Below are positions 29,916-40,264 of a DNA stretch of 64,000 bases, one piece after another. The stretch is taken from contig NZ_CP090419.1 in NCBI RefSeq assembly GCF_032716425.1, forward strand, positions 2,978,001 through 3,042,000. Reading direction: 5' to 3'. A model generated the notes under the pieces. The model had not been told where the DNA came from. It ran no database searches and saw only the letters and a program-made list of their open reading frames with translations. The position numbers and the translations under genes were made by a program. This DNA is from Pseudoalteromonas sp. N1230-9 (GTDB lineage Bacteria; Pseudomonadota; Gammaproteobacteria; Enterobacterales; Alteromonadaceae). Each line of letters begins with the position of its first letter. The stretch's first letter is position 1.

Positions 29916-30935
29916 TTATGGGAAGCTAACAATATTTTCATTGTTTAAGGTTTCTAAGAAAGCGGCAATATTTTCAACCTCTTCTTCAGTGAGCTTTTTA
30001 CCTAATTGGTGCCAACCAGTTAAACGAATAGCTTCTTGTAACGTTGCTGCAGCTCCGTCATGAAAATACGGTGCTGTGTTTGCCACATTTCGCAAACTTG
30101 GTACCTTAAATAAATAATCATGATCTTTTCTATTGGTCACCTCCCCCATTCCCCTATCATCTCGATTAGGGTATGGGTTTACGATCCCCATTTTCATTGT
30201 GAACTGCCCACCTAAAAGACGACCACTATGACAACTTGCACAACTATTCTCTTGAAACTGTAAAAGACCTCGCTTCTCCTGCGCTGTCAGTGCCTCATTA
30301 TCACCATTCAGGTAGCGATCAAATCGGTCTTTTGTGATCAATGTTCTTTGAAAGGATGCTAACGCTTTGGTTATATTTTCAAAAGTGAGCGCAGGGCTTG
30401 AACGAGCAAAGGCATGCTCAAACTCTTTGCTGTATAAAACATTAAGTTTATCAACAGCCTCTTGCTTACTAGCTAACGCCATTTCATGTTCACTTAATAA
30501 TGGTTCGCTGGCTTGCTGCTCTAGATTTTCAGCCCTTGCATCCCAGTTTTGGGCAAATTGAAAACCAGCATTCCATGTAGATGGGGCATTCCTGCGCCCT
30601 TTTATGCCTAAGGCACCTACTGAAACAACCTTAGCATCATGACCTTGCCCTGCATTTAGTAAGTTGTGACATGAATTGCAAGATTGGCTATTGTTGCTAG
30701 ATAAACGTGTTTCAAAATAAAGCTTTTTACCTAACTGAATTAATGCGGGCGTGTCTGCATCACTGCGTGGCATTTTTTCAGGAATAACACCAAACACAGA
30801 TAATGCATTCTGACGAAGTGCTTTGTCCTCTATATCGGTTTGCTTTGCATGTGTATTTAAAGTTAAAGAAGCTGATAACACAATAAAAAGTGTTAGCTTC
30901 TTAAATAAGACTACAATCAACTGGTTAATATTCAT
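29916..30935 (-). CDS. di-heme cytochrome c peroxidase
   Basis: A periplasmic CcpA/MauG-family protein of 339 residues with a signal peptide (about 1-30). Two c-heme sites are visible: CNSCH near residue 88 and CASCH near 237. It reduces hydrogen peroxide with electrons from small cytochromes c in the family model. It lies downstream of katG on the same strand, separated by a terminator-like hairpin. Ends 17 bases from convergent kdkA. Confidence 0.9.
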   Translation of the reverse strand: MNINQLIVVLFKKLTLFIVLSASLTLNTHAKQTDIEDKALRQNALSVFGVIPEKMPRSDADTPALIQLGKKLYFETRLSSNNSQSCNSCHNLLNAGQGHDAKVVSVGALGIKGRRNAPSTWNAGFQFAQNWDARAENLEQQASEPLLSEHEMALASKQEAVDKLNVLYSKEFEHAFARSSPALTFENITKALASFQRTLITKDRFDRYLNGDNEALTAQEKRGLLQFQENSCASCHSGRLLGGQFTMKMGIVNPYPNRDDRGMGEVTNRKDHDYLFKVPSLRNVANTAPYFHDGAAATLQEAIRLTGWHQLGKKLTEEEVENIAAFLETLNNENIVSFP

Positions 30936-30951
30936 ATCGCTGCAAGTTAAA

Positions 30952-30981
30952 TAAAAAAGCGGCTTTAAATAAAACCGCTTT
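30952..30981 (-). terminator. terminator between katG and the cytochrome c peroxidase gene
   Basis: On the minus strand AAAGCGG pairs with CCGCTTT and is followed by six T residues. It comes directly after the katG stop. Confidence 0.8.
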
Positions 30982-30995
30982 GTTGCATTACTTAA

Positions 30996-33260
30996 TTATT
31001 TGAGATCGAAACGATCAGCCTGCATAACTTTGACCCATGCTTTGATAAAATCATTAACAAAACGTTCTTTTGATGTATCGAAAGCATAAACCTCTGCAAC
31101 GGCTCTAAGCTCAGCTGATGAGCCAAAGATTAAATCAACCGGTGTGGCTGTGTATTTAAGCTTATCAGTTTTTCTATCTACCCCTTCATAGATATCACCA
31201 TTTCGTTTCCACTTGGTAGACATATCTAATAAGTTAACGAAAAAGTCATTGCTTAGTACACCAGGTTTATCAGTAAAGACACCATGCTTGCTGGAATTAT
31301 TCGCACCAAGTACACGCATTCCACCCACTAACACTGTCATCTCAGGTACCGTTAACGCTAGTTGGTCAGCTTTATCAACAAGTGCCTCAGTAGGAGATTT
31401 GTAATAGCCTTTTTGATAATAATTTTGAAATCCATCTGCTTTAGGCTCCAACAAAGAAAACGAGTTGATATCTGTTTGCGCTTGGGTTGCATCACCTCGA
31501 CCTGGTGAAAATGGCACTGTTACCTTAAATCCAGCCTCTTTAGCTGCTTTTTCAATGCCTGTAGCTCCTGCAAGTACAATTGTATCTGCGAGAGAAATCT
31601 TACGGCCTCCTCGCGACTTTTTGTTAAAGTCATCTTTCACTTTTTTCAGCTTAGCAATCACTTTTGCAGTGTCTTTTGGTGCATTCACAGCCCAGTCTTT
31701 TTGCGGCTGTAAGGCAATGCGTGCTCCATTAGCGCCTCCTCGCATATCTGAATTTCGATAAGAAGCAGCCGATGTCCACGCAACTCTGACTAACTCGGAA
31801 ACGGTTAAACCTGAATTTAAAATATTACTTTTCAGAGTTTTAATGTCGTTTGCATTAACCAGTTTGTAACTTGGCTTGTCTATTGGGTCTTGCCAAATTA
31901 GCTTCTCTTTTGGAAACGCATCACCTAAATAGTTATCTCGAGGTCCCATATCACGGTGAGTCAGTTTGTACCACGCTTTTGCGAATGCTAAGCGGTATTC
32001 TTCTGGATCGGCTAGGAATCTTTCCGCAATTTTTCGATATGCAGGGTCAAACTTCAATGCCAAATCAGCTGTTGTCATAACTGGCGGATTGAACTTTCCT
32101 TTAACATGCGCATCTGGAACCACTTTATGTAAAGACTCATTCGTCGGTACCCAAATAATCGCCCCACCAGGGCTTTTTGTTTTTTTCCACTCAAAGTTTA
32201 AAAGGTTAGATAAGTAAAGCGATGTCCAGCGAGTTGGTGATTGCGTCCACGCTCCCTCAAGACCACTTGTAACAGTGTCTTCAGAGTGGCCTTTACCACA
32301 CTTATTTTTCCAGCCTAACCCTTGCTCTTCAAGTCCAGCAGCACCTGGCTCAGGGCCGATACATTTTGCCGCTTTATGCGCACCGTGCATTTTTCCAAAT
32401 GTGTGACCACCGGCAATAAGTGCTAACGTTTCTTCGTCATTCATCGCCATACGGGCAAAAGATTCTCTGATGTTAGCCGCTGAATCAACAGGATCAGGAA
32501 CACCATTTGGCCCTTCAGGGTTCACATAAATCAACCCCATATGAACAGCTGCAAGAGGTCTTTTTAATTTACCATCAGCCTCTCGTCGGTCACTTGCTAA
32601 CATTTCAACTTCAGGGCCCCAATAAACCATATCAGGCTCCCAATCGTCTTGGCGGCCTGCGGCAAAACCATATGTTTTAAAGCCCATATTCTCAAGAGAC
32701 ACATTGCCTGCAAGTACTATAAGGTCACCCCAAGAAATAAGTTCACCGTATTTTTGTTTAACTGGCCAAAGTAGTCGACGCGCCTTGTCTAAACTTGCGT
32801 TATCTGGCCAGCTATTTAGGGGATCAAATCTTTGTTGGCCTCCACCGGCTCCGCCTCTGCCATCAAGCGTTCGATAAGTTCCTGCGGCATGCCATGTCAT
32901 ACGTATAAAGAAAGGACCATAATTTCCCCAGTCTGCGGGCCACCAGTCCTGAGAGTCTGTGAGTGTTTTATTAATATCGCTTTTCAATGCATTCATATCG
33001 AGCTTAGAAAATGCTTTCTTATAATCAAAGTTTTCTCCTAGCGGGTTAGAGCGAGAGTCATGATCACGCAGCGGAGCTAGGTCAACCTGATTTGGCCACC
33101 AAAATAGGTTTGATTTTGCCTGATTTTGAGCAACATGGCCGCTACCAACAGCGCCTTTAGGCTTGCTCATTTGAGCTTCAGCCGCAATCCCCTCAAAATT
33201 AATAATAATAGCCAGCGCACTGGCTATTATGGTGTACTTGCTAACAATACGGTTATTCAT
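30996..33260 (-). CDS. katG: catalase-peroxidase with signal peptide
   Basis: A bifunctional heme enzyme of 754 residues, removing hydrogen peroxide by catalase and peroxidase routes. The N-terminal 28 residues form a Sec-type signal, so this is a periplasmic, KatP-like KatG. The active-site motif [11 protein letters not shown] and proximal-heme motif [11 protein letters not shown] are present. The Trp-Tyr-Met adduct can be placed: Trp in MTWHA, Tyr in [10 protein letters not shown], Met in VGGMRVLG. The duplicated C-terminal domain is present. It sits with a second periplasmic peroxidase within the LPS-core region. Confidence 0.95.
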   Translation of the reverse strand: MNNRIVSKYTIIASALAIIINFEGIAAEAQMSKPKGAVGSGHVAQNQAKSNLFWWPNQVDLAPLRDHDSRSNPLGENFDYKKAFSKLDMNALKSDINKTLTDSQDWWPADWGNYGPFFIRMTWHAAGTYRTLDGRGGAGGGQQRFDPLNSWPDNASLDKARRLLWPVKQKYGELISWGDLIVLAGNVSLENMGFKTYGFAAGRQDDWEPDMVYWGPEVEMLASDRREADGKLKRPLAAVHMGLIYVNPEGPNGVPDPVDSAANIRESFARMAMNDEETLALIAGGHTFGKMHGAHKAAKCIGPEPGAAGLEEQGLGWKNKCGKGHSEDTVTSGLEGAWTQSPTRWTSLYLSNLLNFEWKKTKSPGGAIIWVPTNESLHKVVPDAHVKGKFNPPVMTTADLALKFDPAYRKIAERFLADPEEYRLAFAKAWYKLTHRDMGPRDNYLGDAFPKEKLIWQDPIDKPSYKLVNANDIKTLKSNILNSGLTVSELVRVAWTSAASYRNSDMRGGANGARIALQPQKDWAVNAPKDTAKVIAKLKKVKDDFNKKSRGGRKISLADTIVLAGATGIEKAAKEAGFKVTVPFSPGRGDATQAQTDINSFSLLEPKADGFQNYYQKGYYKSPTEALVDKADQLALTVPEMTVLVGGMRVLGANNSSKHGVFTDKPGVLSNDFFVNLLDMSTKWKRNGDIYEGVDRKTDKLKYTATPVDLIFGSSAELRAVAEVYAFDTSKERFVNDFIKAWVKVMQADRFDLK

Positions 33261-34149
33261 AACATAATCCTCAAACTAATATAATTTTTAAACTACCTAT
33301 TTAAAATCAAGCCAAACACCTAAATAATCTAAAACTAAAACATTAGAAATTTAGAGAAATTAAGCTCAACAGAATTTAAACTCACAAAAATAAACTAATA
33401 TGAAAACCAACCTCCTTCATATCGAAAAAACGATATAAAACGACCTACCACCCCTTCTAACCTGCTAATGTGTAACTTGTGGTAGGTACGTTTTAAGCTG
33501 TGCAAAGCCCTGAAAGTGGTTAGTTACTGCAACTCAAAATTTGCTTACACGATGCAATACCGTGCATGAGTTTTTATGTCGCACAAATGAAAGAACCTCA
33601 TTATTAACAACGTACTAAAACCTAACCAACGACAGACCTTTTTTAGATACATTAGATGCAAAATACGTTTAAATAAAATCGATTTTATAGATTATATTAA
33701 TTTATTTTCTTGATTAAATAATGATAAACAACTAGAAAACAAAGCAGATTATAAAATTTCAAAAACAGGTAAGTAGTGAAAAATAATGATAAAAATTTTG
33801 ATTTTTAAATTTTCAAAATTAAAAAAGCTCATAAAGGAAAAATAAATAGAACACAATATCAGCAAGTTAAAAGCGACTTTTAAATATAAAGATAAACAGG
33901 CAGCAAAAAACAGAACTTTAGTTCTATAGTTAGCTGTAATTTACTAGGAAGTAAGAACTTACTTTAAAGGTAAGATTAAAATATGACTATAAAGACTAAT
34001 CATAGCAGTCATATTTTTCGGCTTGAATTGACCCCTTGCTTGATCTAAATCAGGCTTTTACTTATTAATTAATAAGTAAAAGCCTTTATAAAAATCAGCT
34101 ACAGACTGGCTGCTTCGTAAAGGGCGGAGAAAAGCCCACCACTTTAGGG
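33261..34149. other. 889-bp AT-rich intergenic region with several inverted repeats
   Basis: No convincing protein-coding frame; the longest plausible ATG frames are about 20 codons or less. Notable structures are a hairpin ATATCG-AAAAAA-CGATAT (33419-33436), AGAAC-N4-GTTCT (33912-33925), AAGTAAG-AA-CTTACTT (33949-33964), ATATGACT-N18-AGTCATAT followed by T residues (33981-34016), and a 34-base perfect palindrome (34052-34085). A weak hairpin at 34119-34137 may terminate hldE. The region is more AT-rich than its neighbours. It holds the katG promoter, which I could not pin down; no clear OxyR site was seen. Confidence 0.6.
34052..34085. repeat. 34-base perfect palindrome
   Basis: From AGGCTTTTAC to GTAAAAGCCT through a central TTAATTAA, self-complementary at every base. 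As RNA it would form a long loopless or small-loop hairpin, with T or A tracts nearby, so it may be a bidirectional terminator. An FNR-like motif TTGAT-N4-ATCAg abuts its left edge (34040-34053). Confidence 0.7.
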
Positions 34150-35592
34150 TTAGGGTTGTTTAATTTTACTAATCACATTAGAGGTTGAGCACCCGTCAAG
34201 AAACTCAAGCACTTCAACTTTGCCACCATGACGCAAAACATGCTCTGCACCTGCAATTTGCTCAACAGTGTAATCGCCTCCTTTGACGAGTACATCAGGG
34301 CTGATCGTTTCAATGAGTTTGGCTGGTGTATCATTTTCTTCTACGCTACCAAATGGGATCACCCAATCGACAGAAGCAAGTGCACTTAATACCATTGCAC
34401 GCTCTTGTAATGGGTTAATTGGTCGTTCAGGGCCTTTTAATCGCGAAATAGACTCATCGTTATTCAAGCCCACAACTAAGCGATCGCCTCTTGCTTTTGC
34501 TTGCGCTAAATAACGCACATGCCCCGCATGAAGGATATCAAAGCAACCGTTTGTGAAGACTATTCTCTCACCATTTTGCTTTGCAAACTCAATATGTTGT
34601 AAAACATCGTCAAACGGCGTTTGATAGTGCTCACCTGTTTGCTGTAAGTATTGACCAAGTTTACGGCTAAGCTCTTCAGGAGACACGGTTGCGGCACCAA
34701 GTTTACTAACAGCAATCCCCGCCGCAAGGTTGGCAATTTCAACAGCATCCTTAGGCGTCATTCCAGCGCCTAACATGACCGCTAAGGTCGCGATAACCGT
34801 ATCTCCCGCTCCGGTAACATCACTCACTTCAAGCTCTTGAGCTGCAAAGTCAAACTTTTCAGCTTCGCTTATCAAGGACATGCCTTGTTCTGAACGTGTT
34901 AATAACATAGCCGCAATACCTGCTTCACTAATAAGCATGCGTGCGCTGTCTGTTAAGCTTTGCTCTGAACCTGTTTGTCCACCAGCAAGTTTAAACTCGT
35001 TTAAATTAGGCGTTATGTAGTCTGCACCACGATATAAATTAAGATCCGATGATTTTGGATCGATAAGTACTGTTTTTCCGGCTTTTTTAGCAACCTGAAT
35101 CATTGCCTGAATCAAGCTAAGTGAACCTTTGTTGTAATCTGAAAACAATACGAAATCGTAATCATCAAGCACTAACTCTAAGCGGTTAAGTAATAATTGG
35201 CTGTGCTGCTCAGTAAAGGTTTCTTCTAAATCAAGGCGAACAACTTGTTGATGTCGGCTTATGACACGCATTTTAGAAATTGTAGGTAGCTCACAAACAC
35301 TGACTAGCTGAGAATCTATTTTTTCCGAGCTTAAAATTGTTTCAAGGATCTGCCCACTTTCATCTTCGCCAACTAGACCTAGCAGCCCTACTTTGCCATC
35401 TAAACGGGCTATATTCTTTGCAACATTTGCCGCGCCACCCGCCTTATCTTCAAACTTACTGACTTTAACGATAGGTACCGGCGCTTCTGGGGAAATACGC
35501 CCTGAATCGCCATGCCAGTATCTATCTAGCATGACATCACCAACAACCAAAATACGTGCTTTAGAAAGGTTTTTTAGTAACGCTAAATCCAT
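34150..35592 (-). CDS. hldE: bifunctional heptose 7-phosphate kinase / heptose 1-phosphate adenylyltransferase
   Basis: Carries out two steps of ADP-heptose synthesis. The 480-residue fusion has an N-terminal PfkB kinase (1 to about 320, with [12 protein letters not shown] and the catalytic [10 protein letters not shown]) and a C-terminal nucleotidylyltransferase (about 340-480, with [17 protein letters not shown], the HxGH motif). Length and order match E. coli HldE (477). It overlaps gmhA by one base (TAATG). GmhB, which acts between its two activities, lies about 6 kb away. Confidence 0.97.
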   Translation of the reverse strand: MDLALLKNLSKARILVVGDVMLDRYWHGDSGRISPEAPVPIVKVSKFEDKAGGAANVAKNIARLDGKVGLLGLVGEDESGQILETILSSEKIDSQLVSVCELPTISKMRVISRHQQVVRLDLEETFTEQHSQLLLNRLELVLDDYDFVLFSDYNKGSLSLIQAMIQVAKKAGKTVLIDPKSSDLNLYRGADYITPNLNEFKLAGGQTGSEQSLTDSARMLISEAGIAAMLLTRSEQGMSLISEAEKFDFAAQELEVSDVTGAGDTVIATLAVMLGAGMTPKDAVEIANLAAGIAVSKLGAATVSPEELSRKLGQYLQQTGEHYQTPFDDVLQHIEFAKQNGERIVFTNGCFDILHAGHVRYLAQAKARGDRLVVGLNNDESISRLKGPERPINPLQERAMVLSALASVDWVIPFGSVEENDTPAKLIETISPDVLVKGGDYTVEQIAGAEHVLRHGGKVEVLEFLDGCSTSNVISKIKQP

Positions 35593-36182
35593 TACTTTTG
35601 CTCCGCTACAACCATATCGATGGCTTCACACAACCAATGACCAATAAACATGTGCGCTTCTTGAATACGTGCTGTTTCGTCATTTTTAATAATAATCGGT
35701 AACTTCGCGATATCTTTCACTTTACCGCCATCGCGGCCTGTTAAAGCCACAGTATACGCACCAATTTCATTTGCAGCAGCCAGCGCAAGATTAATATTAG
35801 GGCTCGTGCCTGAAGTCGTTAAGCCAATCACTAAGTCATCAGCCTTACATAGCGCTTGAACTTGGCGTTCAAATACCGTGTCAAAGTGGTAGTCATTACT
35901 GTGTGCTGTCAGAATAGAGGTGTCTGTTGTAAGCGCAATAGAAGCAAGTGGGCCTCGCTCTAATTTATAGCGAACGACAAACTCTGCAGCAAGATGTTGT
36001 GCATCGGCTGCACTACCACCATTACCAAACCAAATCACTTTTCCGCCAGCTTGTAATGTACTATGGCATGCTTCAAGAAGCTGCATCACTTCTGGGTGAT
36101 AGGTTTCCATCGTTTCAAACAACATTTGATGACGGTTTAAACTCTCTAGGTAGCTTGCCGCTACAGAATCAAGATTAGACAT
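35592..36182 (-). CDS. gmhA: sedoheptulose-7-phosphate isomerase
   Basis: Converts sedoheptulose 7-phosphate to heptose 7-phosphate, the first step to ADP-heptose. SIS-domain protein of 196 residues: phosphate loop [16 protein letters not shown], then [10 protein letters not shown], and a C-terminal [13 protein letters not shown] zinc and active-site helix. One-base overlap with hldE; 32 bases after the Wzi-like gene. Confidence 0.95.
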   Translation of the reverse strand: MSNLDSVAASYLESLNRHQMLFETMETYHPEVMQLLEACHSTLQAGGKVIWFGNGGSAADAQHLAAEFVVRYKLERGPLASIALTTDTSILTAHSNDYHFDTVFERQVQALCKADDLVIGLTTSGTSPNINLALAAANEIGAYTVALTGRDGGKVKDIAKLPIIIKNDETARIQEAHMFIGHWLCEAIDMVVAEQK

Positions 36183-36214
36183 AGATATTCCTCAAAAATA
36201 AATAACGGCTTCGC

Positions 36215-37702
36215 TTACCAAAATAATGCAACGGATAACCAAGTATAGTTCTCTCCAAACACATCTTCACCATAGGTCAGTGTTGTCTCGAGTGTGTGTT
36301 CATTCCATTGACGTGTATTACTCAATTGAAGTTCAACTGCTTTTTCATAGTCTGCGCTTGTTTGCCCAAATTCATTTAAATAATTACTTTCGTTTTCAAT
36401 TAAGGTTAACTTACCACGCCATAAAGAACTAAGGCTCTCATTGTAAGTAAGTTCCATACTATGTACTTGAGTAGGTGGCGCATCTGCATAAACCTTCGCA
36501 ACGCCATCTGCATGAAAATCACTATAACGCTGATCAGCTGCATAGTGGCCAGTCACAAATCCACCCACCGTATTGCCGTTAACTGGATAAATTTCGTTTA
36601 CATACCATAGGCTGTGCATATTGGTATATTCATACCTTAATGACATGGCATCTGTCATTTTCGGTAAGAAAAAGCCCACATTGCTTACTGTGTTGCCAAA
36701 TTGATAGTTTTTATGGTTTTTAGTGTCCTCACCGCCATACTCAAAATAAAGTTCAATGGGCATGCCCCAATTAAAGTTTACGGTACTGGTAATTGTCGCG
36801 TATTGATCGCCAAGTTCGTTATCTTTACTCCCTGTAAGGCCAGAGTTGTCGTTTCCAGCAGGGTCAAAAAATGCATCAAACACATCACCTGCATCAACCT
36901 TACGAGGACCACCACCAAATTGCATCATACGGTTGATGCCAATTTTCCAACCATTGATTGGCTCAATACTAAAATGCGTACCTGCAAGCTTAGGTGTACC
37001 ACTATGAAGCTCATTTTGATAAAGGATGCCGTTATCAACATGCTCTAATTCTGAATAGTACAGCTCAAAGTCGAAATTCCACCAATTATGTGCTGGCTGA
37101 ACCATGCCTATCGATACCGATGGCGCTGTTTTTGCGTTGGTAGAAATCACTTGCGCAGAGTGTTTAAATGGTGAGAACCAATGCTCTTTATAACCAATAT
37201 TTAATTGAAGATCTTCACCAGCAAAACTAACGAATGTGTTGTAATTTACAAACTTATTAGCTTTAGCACGATAATCAAGACCAACTTGCACTAATGTGTA
37301 ATCGTTCGCACGCCATATGCCTTCAAAAAAGCCTTGCCCCCACTCATCAGAACTCAAACCTCGCTGATTCGCTATTTGTTTGCTGGTATCAGAGTCAACC
37401 TGAAGTTTCACGCCGACGCGAGTTATAGCATCATCACTTTGATAAGGTTTAATCTTAGCGCGAATAGCTGCGACCAATGCAGGCTCAGAGCTTTCTAGTT
37501 TAGTGAGTGCTGTCTCGACTTCAGCCAACCGATAAGGTTTAGCCATCGGTGTCCCAGAGGTAAGTGCAAATAGTGTATCTAATTGATGATCAAGCTGTGC
37601 GTCCATGCCTATAGGTAAGTAGGCTGTGGGCGTTGCAAATAGTGGGGAGGAACAACTAAGTAACACACCTACAATTGAGGCTTTTATCATTTTTAATTTC
37701 AT
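36215..37702 (-). CDS. Wzi-family capsule assembly outer-membrane protein
   Basis: A 495-residue exported protein. Signal peptide (about 1-23), then an alpha-helical N-terminal part and a predicted beta barrel ending in an aromatic residue (SVALFW), typical of outer-membrane proteins. Sequence pattern fits the Wzi family, which anchors capsular polysaccharide at the cell surface in Enterobacteriaceae. Start placed at ATG 37702, giving a proper signal peptide; the upstream extension of 20 codons lacks one. Upstream of gmhA in the same direction, suggesting a link to surface glycans; no capsule synthesis genes are in the window. Confidence 0.8.
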   Translation of the reverse strand: MKLKMIKASIVGVLLSCSSPLFATPTAYLPIGMDAQLDHQLDTLFALTSGTPMAKPYRLAEVETALTKLESSEPALVAAIRAKIKPYQSDDAITRVGVKLQVDSDTSKQIANQRGLSSDEWGQGFFEGIWRANDYTLVQVGLDYRAKANKFVNYNTFVSFAGEDLQLNIGYKEHWFSPFKHSAQVISTNAKTAPSVSIGMVQPAHNWWNFDFELYYSELEHVDNGILYQNELHSGTPKLAGTHFSIEPINGWKIGINRMMQFGGGPRKVDAGDVFDAFFDPAGNDNSGLTGSKDNELGDQYATITSTVNFNWGMPIELYFEYGGEDTKNHKNYQFGNTVSNVGFFLPKMTDAMSLRYEYTNMHSLWYVNEIYPVNGNTVGGFVTGHYAADQRYSDFHADGVAKVYADAPPTQVHSMELTYNESLSSLWRGKLTLIENESNYLNEFGQTSADYEKAVELQLSNTRQWNEHTLETTLTYGEDVFGENYTWLSVALFW

Positions 37703-37858
37703 AACTACATAGTCCCTATACAAAGTATTTGAAATATTACCAAATTCGACGCGTCGACACACTTAAAACTCTTAAAGATAACTGTTTTTAACATTTTATA
37801 TTCAGCTGAGCTATGTTCCACGTTATCATAGCGTTTTATCTATGTTGTAGGCACAGTG

Positions 37859-39118
37859 ATGGCGCGTATTTTATACTCCTTGATTTTATATATACTTAGC
37901 CCGCTTATTATCTTCTATCTATACGTGCTAAGGGGTAAAAAAAATGGCGGTTATCGTCATCATTTTGCGGAGCGCTTTGGTTTTTTAGCAACTAAAAAGC
38001 AAGATATTGTTATTCATTGCGCATCGGTTGGTGAGGTGCTTGCAGCAACGCCGCTCATAAAAGCTATCAAACAACACAATCCCAATTTAAGTATTTTAGT
38101 AACATGCAATACCCCGACGGGCCGTGAGCAAATAAAAAACAACTTCCAAGACTCTGTTAATTACTGTTATTTACCTATTGATTTTCCTGACGCCACTCAC
38201 CGCTTTTTAAAACGAGCTAAACCTCAAGTACTGTGTATTTTGGAAACAGAGCTGTGGCCCAATTTAATGGCGCAAAGCAATAAACGTGGGATTAAAGTGC
38301 TTATTTTAAACGCGCGCCTTTCTGTTAAATCACAGCAGGGTTATCAAAAGGTGATGCCACTAACAAAAGTGATTATGAATTCAATCAGTGCTCTTGCAAG
38401 TCATAACCAAGATGATGCGAACCGTTTCATTGAGCTTGGTTTAAAGCCTGAAAAGGTGCGAGTATTTGGCTCTATTAAGTTTGATATCACGCCAACAAAT
38501 GAACAATTAATTAAAGTCGCTGCACTTAAAAGTCAATATAACAACGAGCGATTTATTTGGGTTGCAGGCTCTACTCACCCCGTTGAGCATGAGCTTATTT
38601 TAACTGCTCATGAGAAGCTGTTAAAAACGTTACCCAACGCTCTTTTGATTATTGCTCCGCGACACCCAGAGCAATTTGATAAAGTTGCGGAGATATTAAA
38701 AAGTTCAAATTTGAGCTTTAGTCGTCGCAGTGAAGATAACTATAACAACCAACAAGTTGTGCTAGCAGACACGTTAGGTGAGTTACAATGCTTATATGGT
38801 GTGGCAAACATCAGCTATGTTGGCGGTAGTTTAATAGAACGAGGCGGCCATAACCCATTAGAGTCAGCTGCGTTTTCTGTTGGCGTATTAGCAGGCCCTC
38901 ATACTTATAACTTTGACCATATTTATCCTGAGCTGATTAGTGCTTTAGGAGCTAAAACCGTTACCGATGAAAATCACCTTGCTGATACGCTTATCGCTTT
39001 GAGTACTGATGTACAAGAGACGATTAAGCTTGGTCAACAAGCTGCGAAGTGCGTCGCTAATAACCAAGGTGCTATTAGCAAAACTGTCAATTTAATTGAG
39101 CTTTACTTAGAAAGTTAG
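37859..39118 (+). CDS. waaA: 3-deoxy-D-manno-octulosonic acid transferase
   Basis: Adds Kdo to lipid A precursors at the inner membrane. A 419-residue protein with an N-terminal membrane anchor (about 1-22), an acceptor domain (HCASVGEVLAATPLI) and a CMP-Kdo domain with WVAGSTHPVEHELIL and GGSLIERGGHNPLESAAF. ATG 37859 follows an in-frame GTG by one codon. Presence of KdkA suggests that WaaA adds a single Kdo here, which is an inference from the family. Confidence 0.95.
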   Translation: MARILYSLILYILSPLIIFYLYVLRGKKNGGYRHHFAERFGFLATKKQDIVIHCASVGEVLAATPLIKAIKQHNPNLSILVTCNTPTGREQIKNNFQDSVNYCYLPIDFPDATHRFLKRAKPQVLCILETELWPNLMAQSNKRGIKVLILNARLSVKSQQGYQKVMPLTKVIMNSISALASHNQDDANRFIELGLKPEKVRVFGSIKFDITPTNEQLIKVAALKSQYNNERFIWVAGSTHPVEHELILTAHEKLLKTLPNALLIIAPRHPEQFDKVAEILKSSNLSFSRRSEDNYNNQQVVLADTLGELQCLYGVANISYVGGSLIERGGHNPLESAAFSVGVLAGPHTYNFDHIYPELISALGAKTVTDENHLADTLIALSTDVQETIKLGQQAAKCVANNQGAISKTVNLIELYLES

Positions 39119-39140
39119 AATAGATAAATAGAGAAATAAC

Positions 39141-39701
39141 GTGAGTTCAAAGCACACTATGAATCGCCCAGAAAAACAAATGCGCGAATGGGTATCCAGC
39201 GTAATTGTAAAATACAATTTTTGCCCCTTTGCCCGTAAAGAAGTTGAAAGTAATTGCATTCATTATCAAATCAGTCAGTCAGTAACGATTGATGATGCGG
39301 TAATGGATATGCTTCACGAGTGTAACGAGCTAGACCAACAAGCACAGCGTGAAACAACACTTTTGATGTTTGAGCAAGGCTTTAAGGATTTTGAAGAGTT
39401 CTTAGATTTAGTCGATTTAGCCAATGCACTTTTAGCTGCGCAAGGGTATGAAGGTAAATATCAAATAGCCAACTTTCATCCTGACTATGTATTTGCTGAC
39501 AGTGATGACAGTGATGCTGCTAATTACACCAATCGTGCACCTTACCCAACGCTGCATTTAATTCGTGAAGCCAGCATGAGCGAAGCGCTAGAAAACTACG
39601 ATGAACCTGAGTCTATCCCAGAGCGTAATATTAAACTTGCAAGACGCAAAGGCATCGACTTTTGGCAACAGTTACTACAAAACAGCATTAATAAAAAATA
39701 A
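39141..39701 (+). CDS. DUF1415 family protein
   Basis: A 186-residue protein of the conserved DUF1415 family: REWVSSVIVKYNFCPFARKE near the N-terminus, FHPDYVFAD, and RAPYPTLHLIREASM. Function unknown. It begins with GTG (or ATG at 39159) 22 bases after waaA and probably shares its message. Confidence 0.8.
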   Translation: MSSKHTMNRPEKQMREWVSSVIVKYNFCPFARKEVESNCIHYQISQSVTIDDAVMDMLHECNELDQQAQRETTLLMFEQGFKDFEEFLDLVDLANALLAAQGYEGKYQIANFHPDYVFADSDDSDAANYTNRAPYPTLHLIREASMSEALENYDEPESIPERNIKLARRKGIDFWQQLLQNSINKK

Positions 39702-39723
39702 AGCCAGCATTGCTGGCTTTTTA
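39700..39723. terminator. bidirectional terminator between the DUF1415 gene and ydbL
   Basis: AAAGCCAGCA-TT-GCTGGCTTT, followed by T residues on the plus strand and by a T-rich tract on the minus strand. It separates two convergent operons. Confidence 0.88.
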
Positions 39724-39736
39724 GTTAGTACGAAGA

Positions 39737-40072
39737 CTATTTTTTAACCCACTCACCATTTACTTCAATATAATGGCCAGACTTTGTTTTCTCGATGGTT
39801 TTTGCTGCTGCAAGGGCTTCCACTTGCGACAAAGACAAGTTATTCTTTTTCGCAAGCTTTAAATACTGCTCTTTACGCTTGGCATTTATATCGTTAATAA
39901 GTGCTTTCGCTTCACTATTATTTACCACTAAGCCTAAATAACCCGAGCTATCTTCACCTACTAATCCTTGGTTTTTTGCATCATCTAGGCTAATTGCCCA
40001 AGCAGAAAATGATAAACAAACAGCACTAATTAAAGTGATCACATTCAATTTTTTAAGTTGTAATTTACGCAT
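39737..40072 (-). CDS. ydbL: YdbL family protein (DUF1318)
   Basis: A 111-residue periplasmic protein with a signal peptide (about 1-26, ending AWA) and a DUF1318 domain (DAKNQGLVGEDSSGYLGLV). It is last in ydbH-ynbE-ydbL. In E. coli these three act together in transport of phospholipid to the outer membrane, YdbL modulating the YdbH-YnbE bridge. Gap to ynbE is nine bases. Confidence 0.85.
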   Translation of the reverse strand: MRKLQLKKLNVITLISAVCLSFSAWAISLDDAKNQGLVGEDSSGYLGLVVNNSEAKALINDINAKRKEQYLKLAKKNNLSLSQVEALAAAKTIEKTKSGHYIEVNGEWVKK

Positions 40073-40081
40073 GTTTGCTCC

Positions 40082-40264
40082 TTAGAATAATTCACTATCA
40101 TCACTGAACAGGGTATCAAGTTCTTTATCCACTTTAACGCGGATCTCATGGTCAACTTTTACGTTTAAGTTGATTGTAATTGGCTCTTTCGCTGCCACCT
40201 CAACACGGTGAGTACAGGCACTTAAAAGCCCTAAAGCTGTTAGCATTACTAACCATTTAGCCAT
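40082..40264 (-). CDS. ynbE: YnbE family lipoprotein
   Basis: A 60-residue lipoprotein: signal with lipobox LSAC (Cys17) and then a short beta-strand-like segment EPITINLNVKVDHEIRVKVD. The ATG at 40264 has GGAAG just upstream and overlaps the ydbH stop by eight bases. By E. coli precedent it forms an outer-membrane partner of YdbH. Confidence 0.88.
   Translation of the reverse strand: MAKWLVMLTALGLLSACTHRVEVAAKEPITINLNVKVDHEIRVKVDKELDTLFSDDSELF

Noticed and set aside
33419..33436. ATATCG-A6-CGATAT as an OxyR or PerR operator for katG
   Set aside because: It does not match the OxyR or PerR consensus; kept only as a small inverted repeat in the region entry.
33786..33845. 19-codon frame rich in Lys, Phe and Ile in the AT-rich gap
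   Set aside because: Expected by chance in AT-rich DNA; no support for translation beyond its length.
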